From: Marinomonas sp. THO17
GTDB lineage: Bacteria; Pseudomonadota; Gammaproteobacteria; Pseudomonadales; Marinomonadaceae
Length of the DNA: 64,000 nucleotides
Direction of reading: 5' to 3'
NCBI RefSeq assembly: GCF_040436405.1
Contig: NZ_AP031575.1
Span: 2,374,501 to 2,438,500, forward strand
The notes under the pieces were generated by a model, which saw only the letters and a program-made list of their open reading frames with translations, made no database searches and was not told the origin of the DNA. The first letter of the stretch is position 1, and each line of letters opens with the position of its first letter. The position numbers and the translations under genes are program-made. Below, in pieces: positions 56,897 to 64,000 of the stretch.

Positions 56897-57828
56897 CCGT
56901 CATAGATAGTCACACAGAAGGGGAACCCACTCGCGTGGTCTTATCCGGTGGGCCAGACCTTGGGGAAGGAAGCTTGGCCGAAAAAGCCCAGCGTTTGGCC
57001 ACAGAACATCAAGATTTCTATCGTTCTTTAGTGGTTGAACCTTATGGACAAGAAGCCATGGTGGGCGCTTTATTGGTCGAATCCTCCGACCCAAGTTGCG
57101 TGACTGGCGTAATATATTTTGATGCGGCCGCGGTGATTGGTATGTGCGGTCACGGCACCATAGGTTTGGCTGCGACCTTAGCCCATTTAGGTCGTATTGA
57201 TGTTGGCACACATAAAATAGAAACGCCGGTTGGTATTGTTGAAATCACCCTCCAAGACAAAAACACAGTCACGGTACAAAACATCGAAAGCCATCGTTAT
57301 CAAAAAGACGTTGAATTAGATGTGCCTGGGGTAGGCAAAGTCGTGGGAGACATCGCCTATGGCGGTAACTGGTTTTTCATCGTTAATAACAGCCCCACCA
57401 AGGTGGAACCCAACAATATAAGACAGCTCAACGAGTACGCGATCAAGGTAAGAGAATGTCTTTATGAACAAGGTGTGGAAGGTGAAAAGGGTGGCGTTAT
57501 CGATCACATTATTTTCTATGGCCCAGCCCTTACCACACAAGGTCATAGTCGCAACTTTGTCCTCTGTCCAGATGATGCCTACGATCGTTCGCCCTGCGGC
57601 ACCGGCAGTTCCGCAAGACTGGCTTGTTTGGCCGCGGATCAGAGGTTAGCGCCCAATGAAAAAATTTACCAAGAAAGCATAATAGGAAGTGCTTACACTT
57701 TGAGTTACCAAACAGGTAAAAGCCAAGGAAAAGTCATTCCGTCCATCACAGGACAAGCTTTTGTCACACGTGAAGCCAAGATGATGATTAATACCAATGA
57801 CCCTTTGCGTCACGGTGTCTCATGCTAA
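56890..57828 (+). CDS. 4-Hydroxyproline 2-epimerase (proline racemase family)
   Basis: This 312-residue enzyme inverts C2 of trans-4-hydroxy-L-proline to cis-4-hydroxy-D-proline. Both catalytic cysteines are present: Cys86 in MCGHGTIG and Cys236 in DRSPCGTGSSA. That rules out the trans-3-hydroxyproline dehydratase subgroup, which lacks the second one. It overlaps genes on both sides by 7 bp, so the three genes are coupled. Proline racemase is possible, but the neighbours favour the hydroxyproline role. Confidence 0.9.
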   Translation: MLTVIDSHTEGEPTRVVLSGGPDLGEGSLAEKAQRLATEHQDFYRSLVVEPYGQEAMVGALLVESSDPSCVTGVIYFDAAAVIGMCGHGTIGLAATLAHLGRIDVGTHKIETPVGIVEITLQDKNTVTVQNIESHRYQKDVELDVPGVGKVVGDIAYGGNWFFIVNNSPTKVEPNNIRQLNEYAIKVRECLYEQGVEGEKGGVIDHIIFYGPALTTQGHSRNFVLCPDDAYDRSPCGTGSSARLACLAADQRLAPNEKIYQESIIGSAYTLSYQTGKSQGKVIPSITGQAFVTREAKMMINTNDPLRHGVSC

Positions 57829-59165
57829 CCCATCAAGAGCAAGACGCAGACGTTATCGTCATAGGCGCGGGCATCATAGGTATCAGTTGTGCCTTGCGCT
57901 TGCAACAAGCAGGCAAAAAGGTATTGGTGTTAGACACTAAAGGCGTTGCCGCCGAAACATCAGCAGGGAATGCCGGTGCGTTTGCCTTTGCCGATGTGAT
58001 TCCGTTAGCCACGCCAGGCATATTGCGCAAAGCACCGAAATGGCTACTCGATCCGCTAGGGCCGTTATCCATTCGCCCCGCTTATGTTCTCAAATTGTTA
58101 CCTTGGTTATGGCGTTTTTGGCGCGCCAGCTGGCAATACAAATACGCTACCGCGCTAGCCGCACAAGCCAATCTCATGAGTTTTTCCAAAGACGCACTGG
58201 AGCGCCAGATTCAATCCACCAAAGGGGAAGCTCTCATTCGTCGAGAAGGCCAGCTGCAACTTTACGAAGGGGAAAAAAAATTTCAAGCAGCGCTAGCGAG
58301 TTGGCAAACACGCCAAGAACATGGTGTCGTATTCGAATTGCTCGAATCCCCTGACGCTATTGCTCGCATCCAACCCGGTATTCATCCTCGCTTTACTCAT
58401 GCCGCTTTTACTCCAGAATGGAAAAATGTGGTGGACCCCAAAGTCTGGACCGAGCATCTAGCGCAAGCTTTTGTTGCTTTAGGAGGTCAGGTAGAAACAG
58501 CCTGTGTGGATCAAATTCGCCTGCTAGAAGATGGCGTGTCAGTTCTGAAGCAAAAATCACAGCAGCATACTCAACAAGATCCGCAACAAGATTTACAACA
58601 AGGTAAAGCCAAGCAATTGGTCATTGCGGCAGGCGCTTGGTCAAAACCCTTAGCCGCGCAATTAGGTGATACATTGCCTCTTGATACAGAAAGAGGGTAC
58701 AACACGACTTTACCAGCCGGTTCATTCAAGCTGAGAACCCACCTTACTTTCAGCAATCACGGTTTTGTCGTCACCAAGGTTCAAGATAAGATTCGTGTTG
58801 GTGGCGCGGTGGAATTAGCTGGGTTAACGCTGGCACCGAATTATCAAAGAGCCCAGCATTTGTTAGATAAAGCCAAACGCTTCTTACCTGAGCTTGACCC
58901 TATTCAACGAGACAGCTCTCTATCGCAACACAGATCAGCTCAACACACACCACCACAACAATGGATGGGCTTTCGTCCGTCTATGCCAGATAGTTTGCCT
59001 GTGATCGATTATGCCAGCCGAACTCAGCAGGTAGTTTACGCCTTTGGCCATGGGCACTTAGGGCTCACCCAATCCGCAGGCACAGCGGAATTGGTTTGTG
59101 AATTGCTCCACAACCAAACCACCAGCATTGATTTGTCGCCATATTCAGCAAAACGTTTTACGTGA
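57822..59165 (+). CDS. FAD-dependent D-amino acid oxidase/dehydrogenase, probable D-hydroxyproline oxidase
   Basis: This 447-residue DadA-like flavoprotein has FAD motif VIVIGAGIIGISCALRLQQA, followed by VAAETSAGNAGAFAF. The substrate/FAD region near the end is GFRPSMPDSLPVID, then YAFGHGHLGLTQSAG. It should oxidise cis-4-hydroxy-D-proline to 1-pyrroline-4-hydroxy-2-carboxylate, passing electrons to the quinone pool or to O2. Residues ~247-262 are a Gln-rich loop (QQHTQQDPQQDLQQG) encoded by an imperfect 12-bp tandem repeat. It overlaps the epimerase gene by 7 bp. Confidence 0.88.
   Translation: MLTHQEQDADVIVIGAGIIGISCALRLQQAGKKVLVLDTKGVAAETSAGNAGAFAFADVIPLATPGILRKAPKWLLDPLGPLSIRPAYVLKLLPWLWRFWRASWQYKYATALAAQANLMSFSKDALERQIQSTKGEALIRREGQLQLYEGEKKFQAALASWQTRQEHGVVFELLESPDAIARIQPGIHPRFTHAAFTPEWKNVVDPKVWTEHLAQAFVALGGQVETACVDQIRLLEDGVSVLKQKSQQHTQQDPQQDLQQGKAKQLVIAAGAWSKPLAAQLGDTLPLDTERGYNTTLPAGSFKLRTHLTFSNHGFVVTKVQDKIRVGGAVELAGLTLAPNYQRAQHLLDKAKRFLPELDPIQRDSSLSQHRSAQHTPPQQWMGFRPSMPDSLPVIDYASRTQQVVYAFGHGHLGLTQSAGTAELVCELLHNQTTSIDLSPYSAKRFT
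58572..58604 (+). repeat. Imperfect 12-bp tandem repeat (three units) inside the oxidase gene
   Basis: CAACAAGAT, CAACAAGAT and CAACAAGGT are spaced 12 bp apart and encode QQD/QQD/QQG. The unit length is a multiple of three, so unit loss or gain keeps the frame. Confidence 0.7.
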
Positions 59166-59242
59166 AACATTTCTTGAATAAAAAGCCATGTACAGAAAAC
59201 AATGAACCTAGCGTCATAACACAACACAGCATTGGAGACATT

Positions 59243-60262
59243 ATGAGCGAGCAAGTTACTCTAAGCTTAACTGAGGTCAAATCCCTAAGTAAGTCCATAC
59301 TCACTCTGCATGGCTTTAATGACCATCATTCTGATGCCATTACAGAGATCATTTACACCAACCAACTTGGTGATTGCCACTCTCATGGCTTGTTTCGCTT
59401 ATTCATGTGCATTGAGAGCATTCGCTCTGGTCGAGTCAGTGGTACCGCTCAGCCTATCATTGAAGACGCTAGCCCAACGATTGTAAGAGCCAATGCTCAA
59501 GAGGGCATTTCTCTTTTAGCCATGCAAGCGGCCATGCCAAGATTAATCAACAAAGCCAAACACAATGGCATCGCCGCCTTAGCGATCAATCGGTGTTTTC
59601 ATTTCTCAGCCCTGTGGCCGGAAGTCGAGATGCTCTCTGCTGCCGGACTAGCAGGTATGGCTATGTTACCCAGTCACGCCTGGGTCGCACCCACTGGAGG
59701 AACGCGAGGATTACTTGGTACCAACCCTTTTGCCTTTAGCTGGCCACGAGACGGTCAAGCCCCTTTCACTTTTGACTTTGCCACCAGCCAATTCGCTCGA
59801 GGTGAAATCGAACTCTATCGACGAGCAGGTAAAGCCTTACCAGAAGGGGTTGCCATCGATAAAGACGGGCACCCCACCACGGATGCAGAAGCCGCAATGG
59901 AAGGCGCTATGTTGACCTTTGGAGGACACAAAGGATCCGCTCTTTCAATTATGATTGAACTAATGGCAGGGCCTTTAATTGATGATTTGACCAGTAAAGA
60001 GAGCATGGACTTCGCCGAAGGCAAACCAGAAGCACCGTATCATGGAGAAATCATCGTCGCCTTTGATCCTGATTTATTCAGTGGCGGCCAACGCGCTCGT
60101 AATCAACAAAGAGCAGAACGCTTGTTTGCTGATGTAATAGATCAAGGAGCACGCTTGCCGTCGCAACGCCGTCAAGCGGCACAACAAAGGAACCTTGCCA
60201 GAAATGCCGTCGATATTCCCAAAAATTTGTACGATGACCTTATGGCACTTAAGTCTTCATAA
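59243..60262 (+). CDS. Ldh2-family NAD(P)H oxidoreductase, probable 1-pyrroline-2-carboxylate (imine) reductase
   Basis: This 339-residue protein belongs to the malate/L-lactate/ureidoglycolate dehydrogenase (Ldh2) family, with GDCHSHGLFRL, GTRGLLGTNPFAFSWPR, FDFATSQFARGEIEL and GGHKGSALSIMIELMAGPL. In hydroxyproline and D-amino-acid clusters, related proteins (DpkA/LhpI) reduce 1-pyrroline-2-carboxylate to L-proline, or piperideine-2-carboxylate. I chose ATG 59243, preceded by GGAGA; upstream starts overlap the oxidase gene. Confidence 0.85.
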   Translation: MSEQVTLSLTEVKSLSKSILTLHGFNDHHSDAITEIIYTNQLGDCHSHGLFRLFMCIESIRSGRVSGTAQPIIEDASPTIVRANAQEGISLLAMQAAMPRLINKAKHNGIAALAINRCFHFSALWPEVEMLSAAGLAGMAMLPSHAWVAPTGGTRGLLGTNPFAFSWPRDGQAPFTFDFATSQFARGEIELYRRAGKALPEGVAIDKDGHPTTDAEAAMEGAMLTFGGHKGSALSIMIELMAGPLIDDLTSKESMDFAEGKPEAPYHGEIIVAFDPDLFSGGQRARNQQRAERLFADVIDQGARLPSQRRQAAQQRNLARNAVDIPKNLYDDLMALKSS

Positions 60263-60330
60263 ACAGTTGCCAATACTCATCTTGCTAGTTATATACTAAA
60301 AGCAATCAGATTAATTTACAGATAGCGTAT

Positions 60331-61023
60331 TCAAGAAACAGAAGCCTGTTCTTTCCGCTGTCGATGCTCAGCAATCCAGGCAATAACTTGTTGTTTTGTA
60401 TTTACTAAATGAGCACGCAAAAGACGGGTTCCGGCCTCAACGTCACCACGCTTTGCACACTCTAATAGAGCATGGTGATCCTGACTTGCATGATCTCGAT
60501 TGTTGAGTTTACTAATGTGCATGCTGACATAGCGATTGGCTTGCAAGGTCACTCGTTGTAAAACTTGTTCCGTTAGGTGACGTCCCGCAGCTTCATAAAG
60601 TTTATTATGGTAGTCTGCATTTAATGGCCCCCAGTCGGCCACTTTGCCCGTTAGGTAAGACGCGTCCATTTGCTTTAGTATATCTTCACATGCGGCAAAT
60701 TGTGCTGCTGTCATATTTGGAATGGCACGGGCAAATAAATCTATTTCGAGCAAAATGCGAATATCAAAAATCTCTGCAATTTCGTCTAAAGAGTGTTTGG
60801 TTACCGTTGCGCCACGATTGTTTTTGAACACCAATAGGCCTTCCGCATCGAGTCGCTTCAATGCCTCTCGGATTGGCATGCGTGAGACATCGTATTGTTC
60901 GGCCAGCAACTCTTGACGAATCAAAGTTCCTTCTTCTAATTCACCCGAGAGAATTCGCTGACGTAAATCTGCCACTATGACATCCGGTAGACTTTGACGT
61001 ACCACAGCTCTTTTTTGAACCAA
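60331..61023 (-). CDS. GntR-family regulator, FCD subfamily
   Basis: This 230-residue regulator has an N-terminal winged helix (LRQRILSGELEEGTLIRQEL, then YDVSRMPIREALKRLDAEG) and a C-terminal FCD helical domain (DIRILLEIDLFARAIPN with the acidic/His metal ligands). FCD regulators typically bind a carboxylate. It converges on the hydroxyproline genes and is divergent from gabD, so either set could be its target. Confidence 0.9.
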   Translation of the reverse strand: MVQKRAVVRQSLPDVIVADLRQRILSGELEEGTLIRQELLAEQYDVSRMPIREALKRLDAEGLLVFKNNRGATVTKHSLDEIAEIFDIRILLEIDLFARAIPNMTAAQFAACEDILKQMDASYLTGKVADWGPLNADYHNKLYEAAGRHLTEQVLQRVTLQANRYVSMHISKLNNRDHASQDHHALLECAKRGDVEAGTRLLRAHLVNTKQQVIAWIAEHRQRKEQASVS

Positions 61024-61357
61024 ATTCGTTACCTCATCATTTCCATTCTAGTCATTCGATCCAATCCAACAAAACAAACGCTCAGGGCATTATAGCAAAC
61101 CAGCACTATTAGGCGCAGTATGATCATCTTACTTAAATGTTCACCTAACTTATCGATAGTGATTACAGAGCAATACCTCCTGATGAGTATTATGTTTGAA
61201 TATCATCAAACAAAGCATTGATAGCTTCTCATTTTTCAATGCTTAGCCTTTGCCTACTATCGATGGCGATAAGTTATCGATTGCGACGAGCAGTCCCGTT
61301 ATTGTTATGGTTAGTTGGGTATTGAATTTTTCTCCGCAGCCAAGTCTGGAGCCTATT
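61024..61357. other. Divergent regulatory region between gntR and gabD
   Basis: This 334-bp AT-rich region has no convincing ORF. It contains CTTATCGATAG (61149-61159), CTATCGAT (61257-61264) and the perfect palindrome CGATAAGTTATCG (61267-61279). Confidence 0.5.
61267..61279. promoter_or_regulatory. Perfect palindrome upstream of gabD, operator candidate
   Basis: CGATAA-G-TTATCG is a perfect 13-bp palindrome 79 bp before the gabD start. A related CTTATCGATAG lies at 61149-61159. The pattern does not resemble the usual GntR/FCD operator (TGGTATACCA-like). Confidence 0.45.
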
Positions 61358-62824
61358 ATGAATGTCACACTTTCTCAGCCAACATTGTTGAAAAGCCACT
61401 CCTATGTTGGTGGTAAATGGATTGCAGCCAATTCTGGTAACACCTTTGCTATTTCCAACCCTGCCAACGGTGAACACATCATTGATGTGGCCGATCTTGG
61501 CGCAGAAGAAACCACTCTAGCCGTTGAAACGGCAGAGAATGCACAAAAAGCATGGCAAGCATTAACAGCAAAAGAGCGTGCTACTTTACTGCGTCGTTGG
61601 AATCAATTAATTCTGGACAATCAAGATGATTTGGCCAAGTTAATGACCTTAGAACAAGGCAAACCTTTTGCAGAAGCCAAAGGGGAAGTTGCTTATGGTG
61701 CTTCATTTATTGACTGGTTTGCCGATGAAGCTCGACGTTTATACGGTGATGTCATTCCCACTTTCGCTAACGATCGTCGCGTATTGACAATCAAACAAGG
61801 TATCGGCGTGGTAGCGGCCATTACACCTTGGAACTTTCCGATTGCCATGATCACTCGTAAAGCCGGCCCAGCGTTGGCTGCGGGTTGTACCATTGTCATC
61901 AAACCTTCTGACGAAACGCCTTTGTGTGCCCTTGCCTTGGCCGAGTTGGCTCATCAAGCGGGTATTCCAGCAGGCGTATTGAACGTAGTCGTCGGCAAAA
62001 ATGCCAAAGACATTGGCGGTGTACTAACTGGTAACCCCATTGTTCGTAAATTAAGTTTTACTGGCTCAACGCCAGTAGGCAAGTTACTGCTGTCACAGTG
62101 TGCACAGACAGTAAAACGTACTTCTATGGAATTAGGCGGTAACGCACCTTTCATCGTATTTGACGATGCTGATCTAGATGCTGCCGTAGAAGGGGCAATC
62201 AACTCTAAATACCGTAATGCAGGTCAAACCTGTGTGTGCGCAAACCGTATTCTAGTGCAAGAAGGTATCTACGATGCTTTTGCTGAAAAACTAGCACAGC
62301 GTGTTGCCAGCTTTAAAACAGGTGACGGTTTTGCAGAAGGTGTCAACATTGGCCCTCTGATTAATGACGCGGCAATCAGTAAAGTAGAACAATTGGTTGA
62401 AGATGCTGTCACTAAAGGTGCCAAAGCACTTATTGGTGGCACCGTGGCACAAGCTGCTGGTGCGCAATTCTTTGCGCCTACGGTGCTTACTGGTGTAACC
62501 GAAGAAATGGATATTTTCTCTAACGAGATATTTGGTCCAGTTGCACCGCTGTTTAAATTTAAGACAGAAGAAGAAGCGGTTGCTATGGCAAACAATACCC
62601 CATTTGGTTTGGCATCTTACTTCTATTCCCAAAATTTGGGGCGTATCTGGCGAGTTTCTGAAGCATTGGAATACGGTATGGTCGGCATCAACGAAGGTTT
62701 GATCTCCAGTGAAGTCGCCCCTTTCGGTGGCGTAAAAGAATCTGGTAGCGGTCGTGAAGGCTCCAAATACGGTATCGATGAATACGTTGAAACTAAGTAC
62801 CTATGCATGGGGGGCTTAGCCTAA
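61358..62824 (+). CDS. gabD: Succinate-semialdehyde dehydrogenase GabD
   Basis: This 488-residue aldehyde dehydrogenase oxidises succinate semialdehyde to succinate, the second step of GABA use. It is very close to E. coli GabD: LTAKERATLLRRW, MTLEQGKPFAEAKGE, AITPWNFPIAMITRKAGPAL, the catalytic Glu in MELGGNAPFIVF and the nucleophilic Cys in NAGQTCVCANRI. ATG 61358 (MNVTLSQPTLLKSHSYVGGK) fits the family start; an upstream in-frame ATG at 61250 would add an unrelated 36-residue extension. It is followed by gabT. Confidence 0.94.
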   Translation: MNVTLSQPTLLKSHSYVGGKWIAANSGNTFAISNPANGEHIIDVADLGAEETTLAVETAENAQKAWQALTAKERATLLRRWNQLILDNQDDLAKLMTLEQGKPFAEAKGEVAYGASFIDWFADEARRLYGDVIPTFANDRRVLTIKQGIGVVAAITPWNFPIAMITRKAGPALAAGCTIVIKPSDETPLCALALAELAHQAGIPAGVLNVVVGKNAKDIGGVLTGNPIVRKLSFTGSTPVGKLLLSQCAQTVKRTSMELGGNAPFIVFDDADLDAAVEGAINSKYRNAGQTCVCANRILVQEGIYDAFAEKLAQRVASFKTGDGFAEGVNIGPLINDAAISKVEQLVEDAVTKGAKALIGGTVAQAAGAQFFAPTVLTGVTEEMDIFSNEIFGPVAPLFKFKTEEEAVAMANNTPFGLASYFYSQNLGRIWRVSEALEYGMVGINEGLISSEVAPFGGVKESGSGREGSKYGIDEYVETKYLCMGGLA

Positions 62825-62920
62825 ACAATATTTGAGCCATCCAGCTCATTCAATAGATTTAATGAAACAAGTCAGCCTAATTGGCTGGCTGCGTAACTCT
62901 TTCATAGCAAGGTAACCTAA

Positions 62921-64000
62921 ATGAAAAACGCTGACTTACAAAAACGCAAAGAAGTGGCTATTGCTCGTGGTCAAGGCAACATGGCTCCGCTGTACGTTGA
63001 CCGTGCCGTGAATGCGGAAATTTGGGATGTTGAGGGCAACCGTCACATTGATTTTGGTGCCGGTATTGCGGTAGTCAATACAGGTCATAACCACCCTAAA
63101 GTAAAAGCCGCGGTACAAAAACAGCTAGAACGCTTCACCCACACTTGCGTTATGGTTAGCCCTTATGAATCTGCTGTTGAGTTGGCCGAAAAGCTAAACG
63201 CAGCTGCGCCTGGCAACACGCCGAAGAAATCTATCTTTGTTACAACGGGTGCGGAAGCGGTAGAAAACTGCGTTAAGATTGCCCGAGCTCATACAGGCCG
63301 TCCGGGTATTATCGCTTTCAATGGTGGTTTTCACGGTCGTACCAATATGACCATGGGTCTTACGGGCAAAGTAAATCCTTATAAAATTGGTTTTGGTCCT
63401 TTCCCAAGCGATATATTCCACGTGCCTTACCCAAATGAATTCTTGGGTATCAGCGAAGAGCAAGCACTTGCTGACCTGAAAATGCGCTTTACATGTGACA
63501 TTGAGCCATCTCGTGTTGCGGCCATTATCATTGAACCAGTGCAAGGTGAGGGTGGGTTCTATATTGCATCAGCAAGCTTCCTACAGAAGCTACGCGCGCT
63601 GTGTGATGAGCACGGTATTTTGCTGATTCTGGATGAAATCCAAGCCGGTTTTGCACGTACAGGCACTATGTTCTGTCACCAACAAGCTGGTATTGAAGCA
63701 GACCTAATGACTGCCGCAAAAGGCATTGCGGGCGGTTTCCCAATCGCCGCGGTTGTTGGTAAAGCCGACATCATGGACGCGCCAATTCCTGGCGGTTTGG
63801 GTGGCACTTATGGTGGCTCCCCTGTCGGTTGTGCAGCCGGTCTTGCGGTATTTGACGTAATTGAAGAAGAAAAATTGTGCGAACGTGCTGTAGAAGTAGG
63901 TAATCATTTTGTGAAGCACTTAACAGAAATGCAACAAGCCTACCCGAACCTCATTGGTGATGTGCGTAATGCCGGCGCTATGATTGCAGTAGAATTCATT
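62921..64000 (+). CDS. gabT: 4-Aminobutyrate aminotransferase GabT (5' part)
   Basis: The first 360 codons are inside the window; the gene runs off the right edge. It transfers the amino group of GABA to 2-oxoglutarate, giving succinate semialdehyde for GabD. Motifs: MKNADLQKRKEVAIARGQG at the start, VTTGAEAVENCVKIARAHTG, IIEPVQGEGGFY, LDEIQAGFARTG and the PLP Schiff-base Lys in TAAKGIAGGFP. It starts 96 bp after gabD, preceded by AAGGTAACCTAA. Confidence 0.95.
   Translation, partial: MKNADLQKRKEVAIARGQGNMAPLYVDRAVNAEIWDVEGNRHIDFGAGIAVVNTGHNHPKVKAAVQKQLERFTHTCVMVSPYESAVELAEKLNAAAPGNTPKKSIFVTTGAEAVENCVKIARAHTGRPGIIAFNGGFHGRTNMTMGLTGKVNPYKIGFGPFPSDIFHVPYPNEFLGISEEQALADLKMRFTCDIEPSRVAAIIIEPVQGEGGFYIASASFLQKLRALCDEHGILLILDEIQAGFARTGTMFCHQQAGIEADLMTAAKGIAGGFPIAAVVGKADIMDAPIPGGLGGTYGGSPVGCAAGLAVFDVIEEEKLCERAVEVGNHFVKHLTEMQQAYPNLIGDVRNAGAMIAVEFI

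Overview
The window is an ordinary stretch of chromosome from a gammaproteobacterium. The complete cyoABCDE oxidase operon, the dppABCDF operon, an Ada fusion protein with E. coli-like cysteine spacing, RsmC, an LpxM-type acyltransferase and the hemF-aroE pair all point that way. The low-to-moderate GC content, many MCP/GGDEF/transport genes, a pectate lyase and a hydroxyproline pathway suggest a marine or plant-associated member of the Oceanospirillales, Marinomonas-like. This is inferred from recalled family resemblance, not from a search. I see no prophage, insertion sequence, integron, CRISPR array, rRNA or tRNA.

Layout. 1-9.0 kb: the end of a sugar-type ABC ATPase, a decayed GNAT acetyltransferase, a choloylglycine-hydrolase-family amidase, a membrane diguanylate cyclase, a lipoprotein pectate lyase, a TauE/SafE transporter, Ada, a GGCT-fold protein and a DUF4432 sugar-epimerase-like protein. 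9.2-14.8 kb: a dCache chemoreceptor, a coniferyl-aldehyde-type dehydrogenase, an SGNH arylesterase and a beta-hydroxyacid dehydrogenase. 15.2-20.8 kb: dppABCDF, with a terminator-like hairpin in the leader and another between dppA and dppB. 21-34.3 kb: an MFS transporter, a two-domain beta-propeller phytase with a PhoB-box-like site, a degenerate GGDEF protein paired with an AraC regulator, rsmC, a second GGCT-fold protein, a marR-emrA-emrB efflux operon, an SDR, and a tannase-family protein lacking its nucleophilic serine.

34.4-39.3 kb: cyoABCDE on the minus strand, with a long 5' region. 40-48.6 kb: a MocR/PdxR regulator divergent from a flavin-binding protein, DUF2798, LysR plus a second TauE transporter, a MATE exporter, a DnaA-box-like cluster, a small membrane protein followed by a truncated globin, and a GST interrupted by one in-frame TGA and divergent from a WYL regulator. 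48.8-53.4 kb: a codirectional minus-strand run of tetR, lpxM-like, hemF, aroE and a COG3146 acyltransferase. 53.5-55.7 kb: a stand-alone dihydrolipoyl dehydrogenase divergent from tetR across two operator-like palindromes, then a DUF4160-DUF2442 pair.

55.9-64 kb is a catabolic island. It encodes 4-hydroxyproline epimerase, D-hydroxyproline oxidase, a DapA-family deaminase and an Ldh2-family imine reductase. A GntR/FCD regulator follows, then gabD and a truncated gabT. No dedicated alpha-ketoglutarate semialdehyde dehydrogenase is present, so GabD may serve both pathways.

No clearly new multi-gene system is visible. The best leads are the nucleophile-less tannase homologue, the DnaA-box cluster, the PhoB-box-linked phytase, the hairpins around dppA, the degenerate GGDEF-AraC pair, the TetR-Lpd operator pair and two decaying genes.
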